A DNA stretch of 45,065 nucleotides from Nitrososphaerota archaeon (lineage in GTDB: Archaea > Thermoproteota > Nitrososphaeria > Nitrososphaerales > Nitrosopumilaceae): assembly GCA_028867735.1 (NCBI GenBank), contig JAGWFW010000007.1, positions 1 to 45,065 on the forward strand. Reading direction: 5' to 3'. This document shows positions 42,052 to 45,065 of the stretch, piece after piece. Position 1 is the stretch's first letter. Every line of letters starts with the position of its first letter. A program made the position numbers and the translations under genes. A model generated the notes under the pieces. That model made no database searches. It had not been told where the DNA came from and saw only the letters and a program-made list of their open reading frames with translations.

Positions 42052-43368
42052 ATGTCTAACATCAAATTCACTATACCGTCGGTTCTAAACAAGGGCGGCG
42101 GCGAAAAAAAAGTCGACATTTCAGCCGCTACCCTCAACGAAGCATTCAACAAGATCTCAGAACAGCTAGGTGACGAATTCAAGCGCAGAGTCTTAAATCC
42201 AGACGGGACTCCTCGCTCTCTTATCAACATATACGTGAACGGTAAAAACATGCGATTTTCAGGAGGTATGGAGACTGCCCTAAATGATGGCGATGAGATT
42301 TACATACTTCCAGCAGTGGCAGGCGGTTCTGAATTATCCAGCAAAGAACTTGAGCGATATTCGAGGCAAGTCATGCTTGAAGAAATAGGCTACGAAGGAC
42401 AACTCAAGCTCAGACACAAAAAAGCGTGCGTCGTAGGGGTGGGAGGACTTGGTAATCCCATAGTAAGCAGACTGGTAGCAATGGGTATTGGCAGAATAAG
42501 AATCGTAGACAGGGATGTTGTAGAACTGTCAAACCTGCACAGACAAACCATGTTTGACGAGTCTGACGTCGGACAGGTAAAAGTAGAGGCAGCTGAAAGA
42601 AAACTGAAAAAAATGAACTCTGAAGTGGTAATTGAAGCCCTGCCTGTGTCAGTAAACGACTATACCGCTTTGGATATAGTGGAAGGTTGCGATGTGGTAA
42701 TCGATGCACTTGATAGTGTAAACGCAAGATACTCGCTCAACAAAGCATGCGTGAAAAAAAACATTCCATTTGTAACAGGGGCTGCGGTTGGTGTTTCAGG
42801 ACAGGTATTTACTATCTTGCCAAACAAGACTGCTTGCTATCACTGCATTTTCCCGTCGCTTGATGAAAACTCGATGCCAACATGCAGTACAGAAGGAGTA
42901 CATCCGTCAATACTCTCTATTGTGGGTGGAATTGAAGTTGCCGAAGCTGTCAAGGTACTGATTGAACGACCTCCCACCTTGGCAAACAAATTACTTTACA
43001 TAGATTTAGACAATCTGGATTTCAACACTGCTGAATTTAAGAAAGTTGATGAGTGTTCCGTCTGCGGAAAAGGCAAGAAGGAAGAGTTGCCGCAACAAGA
43101 ATTGATAATTGAAGAGCTTTGCGGCCGTAACAGGGGAAAGAGAACATTCTCAATTACACCTACAAAGATGTTTGAGATTGATGTACCAAAAATCACAAAC
43201 GCGGCTTCAACAAAGGGATTCAAGGTTCAAAATCAGGGCGAGCTTGGCCTCTCCATGTCGACAAACGATGTCTTTGTAAGCTTTCTAAAGCGAGGCTCTG
43301 CAGTTATCGTGGGAGAAAAGGACGAAGATTCGGCAATCGCACTATACAAGATACTAATGAAAGCCTGA
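42052..43368 (+). CDS. MoaD/ThiS-like domain fused to an E1-like (ThiF/MoeB) adenylyltransferase
   Basis: The 438-residue protein has a beta-grasp MoaD/ThiS domain (residues 1-92) ending PAVAGG (G91-G92), an E1-like domain (about 97-340) with ATP loop GVGGLGNP (129-136), the DVVELSNLHRQ block, zinc cysteines C262, C265, C335 and C338 and a candidate catalytic Cys in PTCSTEG (C278), and a C-terminal extra domain (about 345-438). E1-like proteins adenylate the Gly-Gly end of a small sulfur carrier for thiamine, molybdopterin, cysteine or tRNA thiolation. Here the carrier is fused with Gly-Gly internal, so cleavage or an in-cis role is implied. It is coupled to thrC. Confidence 0.88.
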   Translation: MSNIKFTIPSVLNKGGGEKKVDISAATLNEAFNKISEQLGDEFKRRVLNPDGTPRSLINIYVNGKNMRFSGGMETALNDGDEIYILPAVAGGSELSSKELERYSRQVMLEEIGYEGQLKLRHKKACVVGVGGLGNPIVSRLVAMGIGRIRIVDRDVVELSNLHRQTMFDESDVGQVKVEAAERKLKKMNSEVVIEALPVSVNDYTALDIVEGCDVVIDALDSVNARYSLNKACVKKNIPFVTGAAVGVSGQVFTILPNKTACYHCIFPSLDENSMPTCSTEGVHPSILSIVGGIEVAEAVKVLIERPPTLANKLLYIDLDNLDFNTAEFKKVDECSVCGKGKKEELPQQELIIEELCGRNRGKRTFSITPTKMFEIDVPKITNAASTKGFKVQNQGELGLSMSTNDVFVSFLKRGSAVIVGEKDEDSAIALYKILMKA

Positions 43369-43373
43369 ACATT

Positions 43374-44966
43374 CTACAAAGCCTTAATCGCATACATCAA
43401 TTTTGAGTAAGGATCTTCCATCGAATTCAAAATTCTTTGCGCTCTTTCTTTATTTGTTGAACCCTTCTCAAGCATTTTTTTGGCTGCCTGAAGAATACTT
43501 TTAGGGTTAGTTTCTCTTTTTGCCAGACCTGTTTTCACTAGATATTTTTCAACATGGTTGGGTACTGCATCATAAGATATGGTCGGGACGCCCATCAGGG
43601 CAGCCTCTGCAGTCATTGTGCCCCCTGATCCTATGAAAAGGTCAGTAATAGAAAGAAGAGACTTTCCATCAACAACCTTATTCATGATTTTTACCTTGTC
43701 CCCAAATTCTTTTCTGAGACTATTTATCTTAGGCTTGTATCTTGCCAAAACTATGACATTGTATTTTTTTGCCTCCTTGCTGAACTCATAAATTATATTA
43801 TTACTGGTACTAGCTTTTCCAAGAACATAGGCTGCAGCAGATTCTTCAGGTCTAATGACTATGGTTTTTTTCCGTTTATCTACCTTGATTGACTTGATAT
43901 TTGATTTGTTTTTTACAATGACAGCAGCATCAATTGCTCTGTACTGAATTATGCTATTTTTTGAAATTCCATATCTTACAAATTCCTCTTTTGGTATTAT
44001 CCATGGAATTAGCAGCTTTTGTGCAAATGGAAGTGTGAGCCTCATTACGGCTTCTGCATGTGGGGAATCCGAAAAAACTATGTGCTTGAGGCCAAGACCA
44101 AATGCAACTCTTGACGCTTCAGGAGAGCAGAAACTGATAACCAGATCAGGCGAAAATTTAGACACAATATCAGTTAACCGGTCAATTCTTTGTGTACTAG
44201 CTCTGAGCTTCTCTTCCCTTTCCGAACCGCCATGTTTTCCTGCTAGTACGAGATTGACGCGTTTTAGCTTTGCGAGATCTACTACCTGACTATATTTCCT
44301 AGAGGTACAGAGTATTTTGTGATTTTTACCAAGTTTTTGTATCATTGGACCAAAAAATAGCAACTGTTTTGGCGTAAGTATATCAAACCAAATTTTCAAA
44401 CATTTCTGATAGAATTTAAGGGTGGAAAAAGTTTTTCTTAGCCTTTTTCGGGCTAAGAATGACCAACCGCTGCTGATTTGCGGTTTAAATATAATTAAGG
44501 ATGCCATGCTTATCAGCAAGACCAAGACTGTAAGCGGAAATTCTGGAATAGGTTTCCCGATACCTAGCACCTGTAAGTCTCCATACGAATTTGCCAAATT
44601 CTTGGTTCCAACACAAATGTCTGTAGATAGAGTGTTATTGCCGTGTGCATAAACTAGGTATGTTTCATTCATCTTGAACTGATAAGTACAGTCACCATAA
44701 GGCCCAGTAGATATCATTACTTCATTAGTAGAGACTCCTTTCCATGTTTTTTCCACGCTAAATTTTGTCCCGTTTAACTCACCAGATGGGGTTCTTTCAA
44801 ACCCAATTACCTTTCCCATGAAAACTGCAGCACTTTTTTCAGATTCTTTGAGAGGGTCATCGGTTACTGCACATGAACATGCAAATGCATCATGATGACT
44901 TGTGAGAAAGATAAGAGATAGAATTGCAATTACCGCAAGATGGCCAGTATTCAAAACATCATTCAT
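43374..44966 (-). CDS. fusion of secreted NTR/TIMP-like domain, membrane segment and DUF354 domain
   Basis: The 530-residue frame begins with a signal peptide and the ACSCAV start of an NTR/TIMP-like domain (about residues 29-130, cysteines 30, 32, 93, 118), then IPEFP and a transmembrane segment (about 141-160), as at the end of many thaumarchaeal surface proteins. After a basic linker a DUF354 (glycosyltransferase-B-like) domain runs from about 191 (KIWFDILTPKQLLFFGP) to the end, with SGGTMTAEAALMGVPTISYD. A TTG at residue 190 (44397-44399) could be a separate DUF354 start. The linker lies at one copy of a 17-bp direct repeat, suggesting a recent fusion. Confidence 0.78.
   Translation of the reverse strand: MNDVLNTGHLAVIAILSLIFLTSHHDAFACSCAVTDDPLKESEKSAAVFMGKVIGFERTPSGELNGTKFSVEKTWKGVSTNEVMISTGPYGDCTYQFKMNETYLVYAHGNNTLSTDICVGTKNLANSYGDLQVLGIGKPIPEFPLTVLVLLISMASLIIFKPQISSGWSFLARKRLRKTFSTLKFYQKCLKIWFDILTPKQLLFFGPMIQKLGKNHKILCTSRKYSQVVDLAKLKRVNLVLAGKHGGSEREEKLRASTQRIDRLTDIVSKFSPDLVISFCSPEASRVAFGLGLKHIVFSDSPHAEAVMRLTLPFAQKLLIPWIIPKEEFVRYGISKNSIIQYRAIDAAVIVKNKSNIKSIKVDKRKKTIVIRPEESAAAYVLGKASTSNNIIYEFSKEAKKYNVIVLARYKPKINSLRKEFGDKVKIMNKVVDGKSLLSITDLFIGSGGTMTAEAALMGVPTISYDAVPNHVEKYLVKTGLAKRETNPKSILQAAKKMLEKGSTNKERAQRILNSMEDPYSKLMYAIKAL
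44428..44444 (+). repeat. 17-bp direct repeat, copy 1
   Basis: The sequence AAAGTTTTTCTTAGCCT is identical to the copy at 45033-45049 and lies in the coding linker between the NTR-like and DUF354 domains. With the copy upstream of the gene it brackets the whole NTR-encoding segment, as a target duplication or recombination scar would. Confidence 0.75.
44435..44459 (-). repeat. coding-sequence hairpin at the domain junction
   Basis: Nine-base inverted arms TTCTTAGCC and GGCTAAGAA with a seven-base loop lie inside the 530-residue frame, overlapping the direct repeat and encoding the basic linker ARKRLRKTF. Confidence 0.65.
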
Positions 44967-45032
44967 TCAACTTCAAACTTTAAAAAATTGACGTAGATTT
45001 TCTCCAAAAAGACCTTTTAAAGTGTGGTAGGC

Positions 45033-45049
45033 AAAGTTTTTCTTAGCCT
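45033..45049 (+). repeat. 17-bp direct repeat, copy 2
   Basis: This is the second copy of AAAGTTTTTCTTAGCCT, 67 bases beyond the start codon of the NTR-DUF354 gene (minus strand). It sits between GTAGGC and GCCTAC, so it can form its own stem-loop with different arms. Confidence 0.75.
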
Positions 45050-45065
45050 ACACTCTTAAGTTCGC

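Overview
The window reads as a chromosome segment of an ammonia-oxidising archaeon of the Nitrososphaerota (Thaumarchaeota), most likely Nitrosopumilales. Support comes from archaeal ribosomal proteins S27e and L44e, a thermosome, an exosome Csl4 subunit, TiaS, archaeal CobY, MptE, Dph2, many TTG/GTG starts, A/T-rich boxes about 25-30 nt upstream of starts (leaderless transcripts), and an initiator tRNA with small bulge-helix-bulge introns. Species assignment is inference; base composition looks moderate (Nitrosotenuis-like rather than the very AT-rich Nitrosopumilus) but was not counted.

Layout. 1-4.2 kb: a small protein coupled to a UbiD-family decarboxylase, heme O synthase, an Lrp regulator with a palindromic operator, and aspartate-semialdehyde dehydrogenase. 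4.3-8.5 kb: a tight late-cobalamin operon (threonine-phosphate decarboxylase, a glutaminase-less CobQ, CbiB, CobS, CobY). 8.5-14.8 kb: S27e/L44e, adenine deaminase, thermosome, a PfkB kinase and small proteins. 14.9-18.8 kb: an accessory island holding a frameshifted family B DNA polymerase remnant, a 13-bp-period repeat array, a DGQHR (DndB-like) protein, a PD-(D/E)XK nuclease-like protein and a bacterial-looking DUF1801 protein. 18.9-25.6 kb: GMP synthase, a retropepsin-like/DUF5678 pair, a DUF45 metalloprotease, the divergent folate pair mptE/folP, and IMP dehydrogenase. 26-30.3 kb: pheA, csl4, dph2, an AsnC-type sensor domain, tiaS and an initiator tRNA with two introns. 30.4-32.7 kb: a secreted sugar-dehydrogenase-like beta-propeller and class II HMG-CoA reductase. 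32.8-40.1 kb: a histidine operon hisG-D-C-(HAD)-B-H-A-F-I. 40.1-45 kb: a membrane-anchored protein, threonine synthase, a MoaD/ThiS-E1 fusion, and a fusion of a secreted NTR-like domain with a DUF354 domain, flanked by 17-bp direct repeats.

How the genes work together. HMG-CoA reductase and the UbiD protein could both serve the archaeal mevalonate pathway (the UbiD as anhydromevalonate-phosphate decarboxylase, inference). Asd and ThrC share the aspartate/threonine route; GuaB and GuaA are consecutive steps to GMP. The best candidates for something undescribed are the DGQHR/nuclease module with its repeat-loaded promoter, the GATase-less CobQ, the two-intron initiator tRNA, the internal-Gly-Gly MoaD-E1 fusion and the NTR-DUF354 fusion. 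No stretch of more than about 300 bases lacks a gene or gene remnant; the longest gaps are 16734-16988 and 40599-40832. No CRISPR array, insertion sequence or rRNA was seen.
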